Source: Tuberibacillus calidus DSM 17572 (GTDB taxonomy: Bacteria > Bacillota > Bacilli > Bacillales > Sporolactobacillaceae). Taken from it: 64,000 bases of DNA. The first letter of the stretch is position 1, and every line of letters starts with the position of its first letter. The notes beneath the pieces were generated by a model, which was not told the DNA's origin, ran no database searches, and saw only the letters and a program-made list of their open reading frames with translations. A program made the position numbers and the translations under genes. The stretch spans positions 1-64,000 of the forward strand of contig NZ_AUMM01000008.1 of the NCBI RefSeq assembly GCF_000430685.1. The letters are read 5' to 3'. This document shows positions 32,985-42,949 of this stretch, in pieces.

Positions 32985-33660
32985 TCCAAAAGTTATTTTA
33001 GGCTTAGAATTTTTTTGAAATGGCTTTTAGCTTGAATTTATTGGAAAAATGATCCTGATCTGATGGATGCTTTGCCAATATCTGTATTCAAAAAGCCATT
33101 TGGGAGCAGGAAGCCAACCAAAATGGTCTATAGCGCGGCTCTAAAAGCCGTTTTGGGCTGAGAAATTTTTTGAAATGGTCTTTAGCTTGAATTTACTGGA
33201 AAAACGAGCCTGATTTGAGGTCTGTTTTGCCAATATCTGTATTCAAAAAGCCATTTGGGAGCAGGAAGCCAACCAAAATGGTCTATAGCGCGGCTCTAAA
33301 AGCCGTTTTGGGCTGAGAAATTTTTTGAAATGGTCTTTAGCTTGAATTTACTGTAAAAACGAGCCTGATTTGAGAACTGTTTTGCCAATATCTGTATCCA
33401 AAAAACCATTTTGGAGTAGGATGCGAACCAAAATGGCATATAGCATGGCTCTAAAAGCCGTTTTGGGCTGAAAAATTTTTTAGAATGGCATTTAGCTTGA
33501 ATTTACTGGAAAAACGATACCGAATTGAAGACTGTTTTTCCAATATTTGTATCCAAAAAGCCATTTTGGAGTAGGAAGCGAACCAAAATAGCCTTTAGCC
33601 CGGTTCCAAAAGCCCTTTTGGATTAGGAAACGATCCAAAATGGCCTTTCAATTAGCACGC
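32985..33660 (+). repeat. 155-bp tandem repeat array 2
   Basis: The landmark (T)GAAATGGN(C/T)TTTAGCTTG recurs at 33017, 33172 and 33327, and in a variant form (AGAATGG) at 33482. All three steps are 155 bp. The units around 33070-33195 and 33225-33350 are almost identical, including the shortened GCCATTTGGG block, so they arose by recent duplication or conversion; the others are more diverged. Unit design and strand match arrays 1 and 3. No gene is encoded. Confidence 0.93.
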
Positions 33661-33674
33661 TCAACAGTATATCA

Positions 33675-33703
33675 CTAAAAAAAAGACCGGGCATATGCCC
33701 GGC
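33675..33703 (-). terminator. intrinsic terminator of the RND exporter gene
   Basis: The perfect palindrome CCGGGCATATGCCCGG at 33687-33702 is followed on the minus strand by TCTTTTTTTT. It marks the right edge of array 2. Confidence 0.9.
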
Positions 33704-33743
33704 ATTTCTTATATCAAAAGGAATTAACCCCGCTTTTGACGTG

Positions 33744-35975
33744 TCATTGGTCCGTTTCGAAACTGCCCTTGGACTCGGCAATCGTCGCGTCCGTTTTCCA
33801 CCATTTCCCCGGCCAAAACGCCCACCGGCCGAGAATGGCCGTAATGGAAGGAACGAGAAGCGGGCGAACGATGAACGTATCCAGTAAAACGCCGATGGCT
33901 GTCACGATGCCGAATTGAAGCAAGACCTCCATAGGCATGGTAGCTAAAACCGCAAAAGTCGCGGCAAGAATTAATCCGCATGACGTTATCACGCTACTCG
34001 TTTCCGTGACCCCTTTACGAATAGACTCCTTAATCGAGTGGGTTTTTCTATGTTTCCAAATGCTCGACATCATAAAAATGTTGTAATCTTCTCCGAGTGC
34101 AACAAGGAACACGAAAGCATATAGCGGAATGAGCCCTTGAAGTGCATTGGCCCCCATTAGATGATGGAGAATGACCCAGCCCAAGCCGAGAGCGGCAAAG
34201 TATGATAAAAGAACGCTCAGAATCAAGTAAACCATCGCGATAATCGATCGCAGATAAAGCAATAAAAGCAAGGCGATGATGGCGATGACTGTAGGCATGA
34301 TAACGGTTTGATCCCGTTGGGTAATTTGCTCTGTGTCATATAATTCGGATGTTTCACCGCCAATCCAATAATGATCTTTTGTTGTGATGCCGGCATCTTT
34401 CAACGCCAAGCGCACTTGATCTTTGATTTCCGGAATGGCGTTGACCATTTCTGTACTATATGGGTTTTGGTTTAAGACAACATCATAACGCACGAGGTTT
34501 TTATGATGCGTCCCGGATTGAGCCTCTGAAACACTTTCGATAAAAGGCAAATCTTTTAAGCGCTCGCTCACAGATAGCGTTTTTCCTTCCGTATCCACAA
34601 TGACTTGCACGGGTGCCAAATCACCAGATGCAAAGTGTTTTTCAATCATGCTATAACCGACGCGCGAAGGCATATCTTTCGGAAATGAATCCAATAATCC
34701 GTAAGTATATTTAATGTTTGGGGTCATCAATGCGAGGATGCCGAGAATGACCACCGATCCCACTAAAATCTGCCAGGGTCGGTTTGTGACCCATTCGCCG
34801 AGGTGCTGGCTGAAGGCACCATGAGCTTTTCGTTGTTTAATGGGCCGCTTTTTGGCTTCCGATAGCTTTTGCGTCATTTCCTTCGTCCTTGGTATAAAAG
34901 GCCAAAAGGCGCTACGCCCAAGTAAGGATAACACAGCCGGTAAAAAGGTTAACGCTGTCAGCCCCATAATCAAAACGGCCAAGCTGAACGGCACGGCAAA
35001 ATGGATATAGGATCCATAGCGGGCTAAAAGTAAAGTCAAAAGACCGAGGACGACGGTTAAAGCGCTCATGGCCACGGCACCGCCGGAATGCTTCAGCGCC
35101 TTTTGCAACGCCGTTATTTTATTTTCTTCATAAAGCAAATTCTCGCGGTATTTGGATACCAAAAATAAACAATAATCCGTCCCCGCCCCAAAAAGGAGCA
35201 CGGTCATGATGGAAACCGCTTGGGCGTCCACCGTAATCCAACCGTTTTTAGCCATGGCTCCGAGAATTGGGCCTGCCAATCCATAGGCAAAAACCACGGC
35301 AATGAGCGGGACAATCGCTAGAATAGGGGAACGGTAAAGCACAATCAGTAAGATTAATACGAGAAGAACGGTCGAGAACAATAATGTCAGGTCGGCTTTG
35401 CTAAAAAGGGAAACCGCATCGACTGAAATGCCCACGGGTCCGGTTAATCGGACATGAAGGCCTGGGGTGGATACATCTCCTTCCACCGTTTCCTTGTTGG
35501 TGAGTTGCTTAATTTTATCTTTGACCGCTTGGACATCTGCTTTAAGAACGTCTTGGTCTGCCCCGTTATGGATAAAAATCGGCGTGATGATCGCTTCCCC
35601 GTCTTTAGATGTACCTTTGGCCAAAGCTTGAATAGGGAGCTTCGAAAATGGCGGAAGATCTCCCATTTCCTTAAGGGGGTGTTTTGTTAATTCTACATAG
35701 AGCTGTTTAATCGTGTTATAATCATCCTTTTCCAAACCCCCAGAACGCTCCCAAACAATTAATAAAGGCATGCCATTTTCGTTAGGAAATTCTTCTTTGA
35801 TGATTTTTTGGGCCTTGACGCTCATGACTTGATCATCTAACAGCTGGGAAGAATTATCCTCAACAGAATTAACGTTAGGTAGCGTCATGGATAAAACCGC
35901 GGTGAGGACGACCCAGATGATGAGCGTTACCCATCGGCCGCGAATACTCGTCATTTGATCTATCAAACGGTTCAA
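33744..35975 (-). CDS. MMPL-type RND exporter
   Basis: The 743-residue membrane protein has twelve hydrophobic spans in two halves, each with a large extracytoplasmic loop. FGAGTDYCLFLVSKYRE and VALGEDYNIFMMSSIW are the paired MMPL motifs in spans 4 and 10; the Asp-Tyr pairs are thought to carry protons. Such proteins export lipids, surfactant-like compounds or drugs; B. subtilis YdfJ is a relative. AGGAGGT seven bases upstream selects TTG 35975 over the upstream ATG 36032. It is divergent from a TetR gene whose operator-like palindrome lies inside this promoter. Confidence 0.92.
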   Translation of the reverse strand: MNRLIDQMTSIRGRWVTLIIWVVLTAVLSMTLPNVNSVEDNSSQLLDDQVMSVKAQKIIKEEFPNENGMPLLIVWERSGGLEKDDYNTIKQLYVELTKHPLKEMGDLPPFSKLPIQALAKGTSKDGEAIITPIFIHNGADQDVLKADVQAVKDKIKQLTNKETVEGDVSTPGLHVRLTGPVGISVDAVSLFSKADLTLLFSTVLLVLILLIVLYRSPILAIVPLIAVVFAYGLAGPILGAMAKNGWITVDAQAVSIMTVLLFGAGTDYCLFLVSKYRENLLYEENKITALQKALKHSGGAVAMSALTVVLGLLTLLLARYGSYIHFAVPFSLAVLIMGLTALTFLPAVLSLLGRSAFWPFIPRTKEMTQKLSEAKKRPIKQRKAHGAFSQHLGEWVTNRPWQILVGSVVILGILALMTPNIKYTYGLLDSFPKDMPSRVGYSMIEKHFASGDLAPVQVIVDTEGKTLSVSERLKDLPFIESVSEAQSGTHHKNLVRYDVVLNQNPYSTEMVNAIPEIKDQVRLALKDAGITTKDHYWIGGETSELYDTEQITQRDQTVIMPTVIAIIALLLLLYLRSIIAMVYLILSVLLSYFAALGLGWVILHHLMGANALQGLIPLYAFVFLVALGEDYNIFMMSSIWKHRKTHSIKESIRKGVTETSSVITSCGLILAATFAVLATMPMEVLLQFGIVTAIGVLLDTFIVRPLLVPSITAILGRWAFWPGKWWKTDATIAESKGSFETDQ

Positions 35976-36002
35976 TGTTTCCACCTCCTGAATGTCATAA
36001 TA

Positions 36003-36032
36003 ATTATATATACTGGTTAGTATATTATTCAA
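36003..36032 (-). promoter_or_regulatory. promoter of the RND exporter
   Basis: On the minus strand TTGAAT (36032-36027) and TATAAT (36008-36003) are 18 bp apart and lie about 30 bp before the TTG start. Confidence 0.75.
36008..36025. promoter_or_regulatory. TetR-type operator
   Basis: ATATACT at 36008-36014 and AGTATAT at 36019-36025 form a perfect inverted repeat with a 4-bp centre. It fills the spacer between -35 and -10 of the exporter promoter, the usual place for TetR-family repression, and the TetR gene starts 130 bp away. Confidence 0.75.
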
Positions 36033-36092
36033 GAAAAAATGTTTTTCGTTCTCTTAACTTGCCACGCCTTAGCTGGTAAGGAGCCGGAAGGT

Positions 36093-36121
36093 ATTACAAA
36101 ACTTAAAACACAAGTTATAAT
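36093..36121 (+). promoter_or_regulatory. candidate promoter of the TetR gene
   Basis: ATTACA at 36093-36098 and a consensus TATAAT at 36116-36121 are 17 bp apart, 34 bp before the TetR start. Confidence 0.55.
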
Positions 36122-36154
36122 ACAAAAAGAAGATTGTTTAAGGGGCTTTGAAAG

Positions 36155-36775
36155 ATGAAAAAAACTGCCAAACGTCCGCCGGGACGCCCGCCATTGTCAG
36201 AAACGGATACACCGAAAGATCAAATGATACTAGACACCGCGACACGCTTGTTTATTGATCTTGGTTACAAAAACGTGTCCGTGGATGAGATCGCCGAAGC
36301 CTGCGGGGTGACAAAGGCGACGGTTTATTATTATTTTGAATCGAAGTCGAATTTGTTTACTGAAGCCATGGTTCGAATGATGAAGCATATTCTAGAAAAA
36401 ATGATTGCCATTTTGGCGCAAAAAAAACCGCTAAAAGAGCGGCTCTATGAAGTCATCTTGGCCCATTTAAAGGCGACCCAAACCATTGATATAGAAAGTT
36501 TTTTACGTGAGAGCGAAACAGCCTTGACGCCGGAAGAAAGGCAAAGAATGAAGAGGGCTGAGGACGAGCTTTATGAGGTCATTGGGAAAACGATTGCAGA
36601 GGAAATGCCCAGTCGGTTGACCGCCGGCATTCACCCGATGTTTGCTTCCCAAGCGTTGGTTTCGCTCCTTAAAGTGGGACATTATACTCGTCAAGACGGC
36701 AAGCGCCTTTTCCAATCACCGGAAGAGGCGGCACAGACCATTGTCGATTTTTATTGGAACGGCATGTGCCGTTGA
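36155..36775 (+). CDS. TetR family repressor of the RND exporter
   Basis: The 206-residue regulator has an N-terminal basic arm (KRPPGRPP), then the TetR helix-turn-helix at about 25-70 with VSVDEIAEACGVTKATVYYYFESKSNLF, and a ligand-binding helical domain. ATG 36155 is preceded by AAGGGGC. It is divergent from the exporter, and the palindrome between them is the probable binding site. Inducer release would raise exporter levels; the ligand is unknown. Confidence 0.92.
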   Translation: MKKTAKRPPGRPPLSETDTPKDQMILDTATRLFIDLGYKNVSVDEIAEACGVTKATVYYYFESKSNLFTEAMVRMMKHILEKMIAILAQKKPLKERLYEVILAHLKATQTIDIESFLRESETALTPEERQRMKRAEDELYEVIGKTIAEEMPSRLTAGIHPMFASQALVSLLKVGHYTRQDGKRLFQSPEEAAQTIVDFYWNGMCR

Positions 36776-36786
36776 CAAATTAACGA

Positions 36787-37692
36787 TCAAGCCGCCCCCC
36801 TGATCTTGCCGGATCGATTTTTCTTTTCTGAAAACAGATAAATAGTGATACCAATAAAGATCGTCAAGCTCCCGATGACTTGCAGGAAATGGAGTTTTTC
36901 ACCAAATATAAAATATGCAAGAATTGAAGAGCCAATCGGTTCGCCAAGAATGGTCATGGATAAGGTGTTGACGCCCACCCATTTGACCGACCAATTGTAG
37001 ATGGAATGCCCTAATAGATTCGGAAAAATCGCTAAGAGAACGAACATGAGCCAGTCATTTGCCTCATAAGTAAAAAAAGACTGCCCGTTCAGTAAAACAT
37101 AAAGAAACAAGGTTAGCGTTGAGATCCCGTAGACCACAAAGGTATAAGCAAAAACGGGGACATCTTTTCGCACAACTTGACCAGCCATGAGATACACCGT
37201 GATCAAAAAGCAGGCAAGAAGCGCAAGCAGATCCCCAAACAACGCTTTTGTGCTAATGCCTAGGTCTCCCCAGCCAATCAGAACGCTCCCGCCAATCGCA
37301 CATAAGGCACCGATGAACGCCCCGACATGTGGCCGTATTTTAAAGAGCAGCATCGACCCGATAAAGGCAAATAGTGGTTGCAACGTCACTAGAACGACGG
37401 AGCTGGCTACCGACGTATAGTCAAGAGAGCGAAACCAGAGGATAAAGTGAAACGCTAAAAAGATGCCGGCAACTAAACAGCTCCAGACGTGCTTCTTTTT
37501 AATCATTTTAAATTCATGCTGATGTTTATAGATTAAAGGGCACATCAGGACGACCGAAAAAAAGAGCCGATAAAAGGCCGTCACACCGGCAGGAGCATCG
37601 GAAAGCCTTACCCAAATGGCCGATGTTGAAATAGAGAATGTAGCAAAAAGAACAGCAATGTAAGGGTTGATGAACGCATTTGATTTCTGCAA
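36787..37692 (-). CDS. EamA/DMT family permease
   Basis: The 301-residue protein has ten hydrophobic spans in two EamA repeats; the first repeat contains WVRLSDAPAGVTAFYRLFFS and the second ends with GEKLHFLQVIGSLTIFIGI. DMT permeases export amino acids or other metabolites. AGGGGAAG precedes TTG 37692. It is convergent with the TetR gene with only about ten bases between the stops. The substrate is unknown. Confidence 0.88.
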   Translation of the reverse strand: MQKSNAFINPYIAVLFATFSISTSAIWVRLSDAPAGVTAFYRLFFSVVLMCPLIYKHQHEFKMIKKKHVWSCLVAGIFLAFHFILWFRSLDYTSVASSVVLVTLQPLFAFIGSMLLFKIRPHVGAFIGALCAIGGSVLIGWGDLGISTKALFGDLLALLACFLITVYLMAGQVVRKDVPVFAYTFVVYGISTLTLFLYVLLNGQSFFTYEANDWLMFVLLAIFPNLLGHSIYNWSVKWVGVNTLSMTILGEPIGSSILAYFIFGEKLHFLQVIGSLTIFIGITIYLFSEKKNRSGKIRGAA

Positions 37693-37831
37693 TGGACTTC
37701 CCCTATTCCGATAAAAACTTTCTATCTATTATACTTCAAAAATTTTATATTGTGGTAATGGTACCAAATCATTTTATTGTTTACGGCCGTTAACTGGTTT
37801 TATAATGGAGGTAAGTAAGGGGGTGGAGGCT

Positions 37832-39142
37832 ATGGAGCTCCGTCAAGTCCAACAGCAATCTTTGAAACTCAAAATGACAGCGGAATTAAAACAGGCGATT
37901 TCCATGCTCAGGTTTTCCACTCAAGAACTGAGGGATTTTCTTTATGAACAAGTCGCTGAAAATCCTCTTATCGATATTAAAGAATCGGTCGATGATGTCG
38001 GCCACTTCCACATAAGACCGCACGGGCATGGCGAAAGAAAAACGGATGTCTTGAACCTGATTCCTACTGATGCCCCCGACTTTCGCGAAGATCTCATGCA
38101 ACAAGCGCGGCTTACGATCACCGATCCCAGCTTACTCAAGATCGTGTCCTATTTCATTTCACTGTTGGATGATGATGGCTATTTCCGCGAAGACATCATC
38201 GATGTTTCTGACCAACTCGACGTCCCTTTTTCTGTCGCGATGAAAGCGCTTGAATGCTTACAGGCATTGGACCCACCTGGAATCGGCGCGAGGAGTGTAA
38301 AAGAATGCCTGTTGCTTCAAATCGATCGGATGAAGCCCCATCGATCATTAGCTAAAGAAATCATTGAAAACCATTTGGAAGAGCTCGCATCCGGCGACTT
38401 GATGGCGTTATCCGAACGCCTCGGCACCTCCTTGGAAGCCGTTCAAGAGGCGGTTTCTGACATTCGAGCTTTAAACCCGAAACCCGTGCGTTTTGAACCT
38501 TCGAAGCGGACGCCATATATTCGGCCGGATTTGATCGTTGAAAAAAGAGACGGCCAATACGACATTGCGCTCGTCGAACCATTGCCGAAAATCTATTTTA
38601 ACCATCATTATGATGAATGGCTAAAACGTCCGGCACGCAGTGAGGCGGAAATGTTTATTCATCAAAAATACCGGCACTACACGTGGTTGGTGAAAAGCAT
38701 CGAACAGCGGAGAAAAACCGTCCTGAACGTCACTCGGGCGATTATGGAGCGGCAAGGCCGTTTCTTGGAATGGGGGCCGAAAGCCTTGGCACCTCTTACC
38801 CTGAAGGATATTGCCCATGACTTGAATATTCATGAATCAACGGTTAGCCGGGCGGCCCGTGAAAAATATGTGCAAACACCACATGGCATCTTTGAACTTC
38901 GCCGCTTTTTCTCTTCCGAAGTTAAAACACATGGCTCAAGGGGGATTTCCGCTACAAGTGTCAAAATCCTCATTCGGGAACTCGTCGAGACCGAAGACCG
39001 GAGGCAGCCGTTATCGGATCAAGCGATTGCCAACGCATTAAAATGGAATCAAGGGATTGTCATTTCTCGGCGGGCCGTCGCCAAGTATCGCAGCGAATTA
39101 AACATTCCATCCTCATCTAGGAGAAAACAGGTATCAATGTAG
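37832..39142 (+). CDS. sigL: RNA polymerase sigma-54 factor
   Basis: The 436-residue factor has the Gln/Leu-rich activator-interaction region at 1-50 (LKLKMTAELKQAISML), a core-binding domain, the HTH (TLKDIAHDLNIHESTVSRAARE) and the RpoN box RRAVAKYRSEL near the end, where the usual Thr is Ala. Sigma-54 needs AAA+ activators; none is encoded in this window. In B. subtilis it drives bkd, ace/aco, lev and roc genes. ATG 37832 behind GGGGGTGG is preferred to ATG 37805. Confidence 0.96.
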   Translation: MELRQVQQQSLKLKMTAELKQAISMLRFSTQELRDFLYEQVAENPLIDIKESVDDVGHFHIRPHGHGERKTDVLNLIPTDAPDFREDLMQQARLTITDPSLLKIVSYFISLLDDDGYFREDIIDVSDQLDVPFSVAMKALECLQALDPPGIGARSVKECLLLQIDRMKPHRSLAKEIIENHLEELASGDLMALSERLGTSLEAVQEAVSDIRALNPKPVRFEPSKRTPYIRPDLIVEKRDGQYDIALVEPLPKIYFNHHYDEWLKRPARSEAEMFIHQKYRHYTWLVKSIEQRRKTVLNVTRAIMERQGRFLEWGPKALAPLTLKDIAHDLNIHESTVSRAAREKYVQTPHGIFELRRFFSSEVKTHGSRGISATSVKILIRELVETEDRRQPLSDQAIANALKWNQGIVISRRAVAKYRSELNIPSSSRRKQVSM

Positions 39143-39244
39143 TCGCTACCAAACTTGTGGCGTCAACATCAATGCGGTCGTTTCTTGACACAACAATGAG
39201 GAAAAGAATAGAATTTTTATACAAAAAGAATTGGAGGGACGTAT

Positions 39245-39451
39245 ATGTCAGACATGCCAACGATTAAAGTGCGTGATAATGGCCCATATGTGGTTTCCGG
39301 CCCGGTAAAGTTAATTGATGCGGAAGGAAATGAATTTGAAACAAAGGCAACGTTTTCGCTTTGCCGCTGTGGCCAATCTTCTAATAAACCTTTTTGTGAC
39401 GGCACGCATAAAACCTTCTTCGAATCGGTCGTCCGCGCGAATCAAAAATAA
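39245..39451 (+). CDS. CDGSH iron-sulfur domain protein
   Basis: The 68-residue protein carries one CDGSH-type 2Fe-2S site: Cys40, Cys42, Cys51 and His55 in CRCGQSSNKPFCDGTH. The preceding part (IKVRDNGPYVVSGPVKLID) is the usual beta segment of bacterial members, possibly a redox or cluster-transfer protein. GGAGGG precedes ATG 39245. Confidence 0.93.
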   Translation: MSDMPTIKVRDNGPYVVSGPVKLIDAEGNEFETKATFSLCRCGQSSNKPFCDGTHKTFFESVVRANQK

Positions 39452-39808
39452 TAAAGCCACGGTGGCGGTTCTCGCCCGTACTGTATTTAGAGAAGGATAC
39501 TGAAAACCATCTATTCATCCCTATTGAATAAAAAATGGGGATGAATAGATTATAGTTAGAGCGCCGAACCCCCATGATTTTTGCAAGTTCTTTATACCTC
39601 TTTTCCAAATCCCCTTGGATTTCATGGGCATTTCCTTGATCTTCTCCGCATATTCCTTTTTTCTCATTCGGACTCAGTTTAATATTAAGGCAAAAACGAA
39701 ACGGCCTTAGCCCAATGGAATATGGAACTAAGGCACCTAATCTCTTGGATGACTTCCACTATCTATTTAAATGGGAACCGTTCAAATCCCTTAGAGTTAT
39801 TTTAGAAT
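39452..39808. other. intergenic stretch with an inverted repeat and a startless frame
   Basis: A perfect 13-bp inverted repeat, ATCTATTCATCCC at 39509-39521 and GGGATGAATAGAT at 39538-39550, is present without a T-run. On the minus strand a frame stays open from 39758 to 39381 (125 codons) but has no ATG with a ribosome binding site until TTG 39608, and it ends in antisense to the CDGSH gene. Its segment QGDLEKRYKELAKIMG looks protein-like, so a decayed gene is possible. Confidence 0.4.
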
Positions 39809-40852
39809 TTAAGAACGGGAACGGATTTCCTGGCGCAAGAATAAAAGATACGATAAGCCGAAACAAACGATGGTGGCGGCGATCAGACCGGTCAGTTGGG
39901 GCCAGACGAGCAAGACGCTTTGCCCGAGGGAAAGCGGGTTGGGCACGGCTCCGTAGACTTGGCTCATCGTCAATGGCCCAAGCGTGCGAATGGATGGTGT
40001 CAAAAGGGTCGATGTCGCTTCACTAAATAATTCATTCGGTGAAAAATTCGACAACCCGTGCATGAATTTAGAATAACTGAGCAAATCCTCGACCGGTGCC
40101 GTTTGACTCGGGGCAAGCGCAGAACCAATCAAACTGATGAGCATGCCGAAAAACACGCTGAAGAAAATCCAAATGGCGATGCAGGATAAGGCTGAAGTGG
40201 CCGCCTGTTTAAAGCGCACGGAAAAGAGTATGGCCAGATTCAACCAAAAGGCGACATAAACAATGCTGATCATAATGAAAAAGATGATGCGCCAAAACTC
40301 TTCCGCAGTTGGTGGAATACCAATGACGAGTAACCCTATACCCATGACCAAGAAGCCGAGAGCGAAGAATAAAAAACTGATGACGGAAAGTGCACCGACA
40401 AATTTTGCATTAATAATATAGTCACGGGGAATCGGTTGACTCATCAGCCGGCTAAGCGTCCCTTTATTCCGCTCCGAATTGATGGCATCAAACCCTAATG
40501 AAATGCCAAGGAGCGGCCCCAGAAAACCGATAAACGTGATATACGGCGGGATCGGATCTTTATACATCGTAAAAAGCATAAGGAATAGATTGTCACGGCT
40601 TAAATCACTTGGGTCTTTGTCTTTTATTCCCGAAACTGCAGTATAAAGCGAAGCAAGGCACGTTAAAACAATAATTGCAAAAAGAATGATCGATCGTAAG
40701 CTGCGAATATGATCACTGATTTCCTTTTGCACGAGCACCCAGAACGGCCCGGATTGAACGGTTCTTTTTTTCTTAAGTGGCGTTAGGAAGGGGATTTTTA
40801 ATGTGCCTAATTCGATAGAGCTTTCATTTAACTTTTGAAAGGGGCTTCTCAT
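39809..40852 (-). CDS. ABC-2 type exporter permease
   Basis: The 347-residue membrane protein has about six hydrophobic spans and a large loop after the first one. The stretch [24 protein letters not shown] is the conserved cytoplasmic segment of the ABC-2/NosY-like class. GAGGGAGGTGA precedes ATG 40852, which lies inside the end of the ATPase gene (29-bp overlap). It is the last gene of a three-gene unit with an ATPase and a NEW3-domain membrane protein. Confidence 0.87.
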   Translation of the reverse strand: MRSPFQKLNESSIELGTLKIPFLTPLKKKRTVQSGPFWVLVQKEISDHIRSLRSIILFAIIVLTCLASLYTAVSGIKDKDPSDLSRDNLFLMLFTMYKDPIPPYITFIGFLGPLLGISLGFDAINSERNKGTLSRLMSQPIPRDYIINAKFVGALSVISFLFFALGFLVMGIGLLVIGIPPTAEEFWRIIFFIMISIVYVAFWLNLAILFSVRFKQAATSALSCIAIWIFFSVFFGMLISLIGSALAPSQTAPVEDLLSYSKFMHGLSNFSPNELFSEATSTLLTPSIRTLGPLTMSQVYGAVPNPLSLGQSVLLVWPQLTGLIAATIVCFGLSYLLFLRQEIRSRS

Positions 40853-41795
40853 GCCTGTCACCTCCCTCAAAGTAGCGGTGGTATATTTCATCCAACCCGT
40901 AATGCTTTTTTGTTAACTCTTGTAAATCGTACCCTTCGCGAACGATTTTCCGAGCGATTTCCGATGTGATGTCTCGAGTGCAGTGCAATTCAAAGCGCGA
41001 TTCGTCGAGTTTTTTTATTTTATGGACATCTTCCATATTCTCGAGCACATGCTGAAGGCGGTCGTCAGCCGAGCGTAACTGGATGCGAATAATAATTGGA
41101 TCCTTTTCAAATAATGCCTTCGCGAGTTCATCGATGTTTCCCGTTGCAAGTAGCCGTCCACTTACAAACAAACCGACGCGGTCGCAGATTTGTTGGACTT
41201 GATGCAAATGGTGTGAGGAAAGGAGAACCGTCAGCCCTTCGTCACGGCTAAGAGTGCGGATTAACCTAAGAAATTCCCGAACACCCTCTGGGTCAATGCC
41301 GAGCGTCGGTTCGTCAAGAATGATGATATCGGGGTTTTTGATCAAAACATCTGCCAGCCCAAGCCGCTGGCGCATGCCGCGGGAGTAAGTGCCCACTTTC
41401 TTGTCGCCGGCTTGTTCGAGGCCGACTCTTTTTAAAAGCGTTTGTGCGCGATCAAGCGCCTCATCTTGTGCAACCCCGTTTAATTGTGCCGTTAAAACAA
41501 GGTTTTCAACTCCCGTGCGATCTTCGTAAAAGCCGACGTCATCCGGCAAATAACCAACTATTTGTTTGACCCGAATCGGGTAACGGGTGGCATCCACGCC
41601 GTTCACATGGACCGACCCGCTCGTTGGCTCCGTTAGCCCAAGCAACATTAATATGGTTGTGGACTTACCGGCGCCGTTTGGTCCGAGCAAGCCAAAAATT
41701 TCCCCGCGTAGGATATCCAGTGTCAAATTGTCAACAGCCGTGATGTCTTCATATTTTTTTGTCAGTCCGCGGAGTTGAATCATCACCTCCGTCAC
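40824..41795 (-). CDS. ABC exporter ATP-binding protein
   Basis: The 323-residue ATPase has Walker [13 protein letters not shown] at about 36-47, the signature [12 protein letters not shown], Walker [14 protein letters not shown] and the switch His in LSSHHL. A C-terminal extension of about 100 residues (from [11 protein letters not shown]) resembles that of Nos/Yhc-type exporters. GGGAGGAG six bases before GTG 41795 sets the start, three bases after the stop region of the NEW3 gene. It is unlike the AT-rich ABC pair at 10.7 kb. Confidence 0.92.
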   Translation of the reverse strand: MTEVMIQLRGLTKKYEDITAVDNLTLDILRGEIFGLLGPNGAGKSTTILMLLGLTEPTSGSVHVNGVDATRYPIRVKQIVGYLPDDVGFYEDRTGVENLVLTAQLNGVAQDEALDRAQTLLKRVGLEQAGDKKVGTYSRGMRQRLGLADVLIKNPDIIILDEPTLGIDPEGVREFLRLIRTLSRDEGLTVLLSSHHLHQVQQICDRVGLFVSGRLLATGNIDELAKALFEKDPIIIRIQLRSADDRLQHVLENMEDVHKIKKLDESRFELHCTRDITSEIARKIVREGYDLQELTKKHYGLDEIYHRYFEGGDRHEKPLSKVK

Positions 41796-41797
41796 GA

Positions 41798-42949
41798 CTA
41801 TCTCCTCCCGTACTTTTTAATCAGATAGTAGATACCAGCTGCGACGGCGATGATGATAATGACACCGATCCATCCCCAAAGCCAGGACGTTTTGACCGTC
41901 ACGCGCAAATCGGCTTCGGCTGATGTGTCGTCGGATTGTGCACTGATATTGACCATATAGTCGCCGGCAATCGCTTTATCAGAAGCATGGATGGTCGCCT
42001 TGACTTTAGATGTTTTCCCCGGTGCAATCGTTTTTAAGCTTTCGGGGTCGAAGTCTACTTTCCAGTCATCGGGCGTTGTCGCACTTAATTGGACATTCCG
42101 GAGCGTGCCGGACCCGGTATTTTTGACGAGAATCGTAATGGTTTTCGCGTGTCCAGCCGTGACATCGGTATTTAAATTTTGATCGGATGTCGTGACTTCC
42201 ATCTGATACGTACCGGTAATGACGACATCAAGCGTCGCCTTGGCTTCGGTTGACCCAGACGTTGCTTTAATGGGAATCTCGTATGTGCCAGCTTTGACGT
42301 TTTTCGGCGGCTCGACATGAACGGTAATGTCTTTGGTCGTGTTGGGGTCAAGTTCTACCGAGGTGACGCCTTTTCCATCGACTTGGAATTGGACATCCCA
42401 ACCGGACTCAGCGCTCGATGTGAGCGCATAACGCTGTGCTCTTGCCGTATGGTTTTGCAAAGTGGCGGTGAAATCGAAGGTGGAACTGTCGGTGCCTTCC
42501 ATGTTGGATTGGTCGACTTTAAAATCCGATTCATAAGTCCCGCTTTGACTAGCCGTAATGCTCAGCGGCAGCGTGGCACTAGTTCCTTCGCCATCGGCAA
42601 CAATGCTGAAGTGATACGTTCCCTTTTCAATTTTCAAAGGAACGTTCACTTCGACTGACATTTGTTCTGATTTTCCAGGTTGAACCGACAGTTGATGGAC
42701 TTCCCAACTTCCGGCTGTCAGTTTGGCTGTAAAGCCTTTCGGTAAACCTTTAACCGAAAATTTTACATTTTGAATGCTTCCCGTATGGTTAATGACATCG
42801 ACATCATAAGTGACACTGTCTCCTGGCGTCACGGAAATGCCGGTATAAGGCGTGTAGAGTTCAATGCCGCCTGCCGCATGTGTGATGTGGGTGCTACTAG
42901 TAAAAAGCAGCAATATAAGCGTTAAGATGGCGCTAAGTTTTTTCAACAT
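41798..42949 (-). CDS. secreted, membrane-anchored protein with NEW3-type repeats
   Basis: The protein of about 383 residues has a signal peptide ([25 protein letters not shown]), three to four Ig-like beta domains, and a C-terminal membrane anchor ([26 protein letters not shown]). The domains carry NEW3 hallmarks: [38 protein letters not shown] and a repeat of these near [23 protein letters not shown] eight bases before ATG 42949 favours it over ATG 42955. It heads the ABC operon and may present a substrate outside the cell or assist the exporter; this is inference from gene order. Confidence 0.85.
   Translation of the reverse strand: MLKKLSAILTLILLLFTSSTHITHAAGGIELYTPYTGISVTPGDSVTYDVDVINHTGSIQNVKFSVKGLPKGFTAKLTAGSWEVHQLSVQPGKSEQMSVEVNVPLKIEKGTYHFSIVADGEGTSATLPLSITASQSGTYESDFKVDQSNMEGTDSSTFDFTATLQNHTARAQRYALTSSAESGWDVQFQVDGKGVTSVELDPNTTKDITVHVEPPKNVKAGTYEIPIKATSGSTEAKATLDVVITGTYQMEVTTSDQNLNTDVTAGHAKTITILVKNTGSGTLRNVQLSATTPDDWKVDFDPESLKTIAPGKTSKVKATIHASDKAIAGDYMVNISAQSDDTSAEADLRVTVKTSWLWGWIGVIIIIAVAAGIYYLIKKYGRR

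Noticed and set aside
32809-33018. 69-codon frame after the MFS gene
   Set aside because: It runs through the intrinsic terminator at 32931-32957 and into repeat array 2, so the C-terminal half cannot be a conserved protein.
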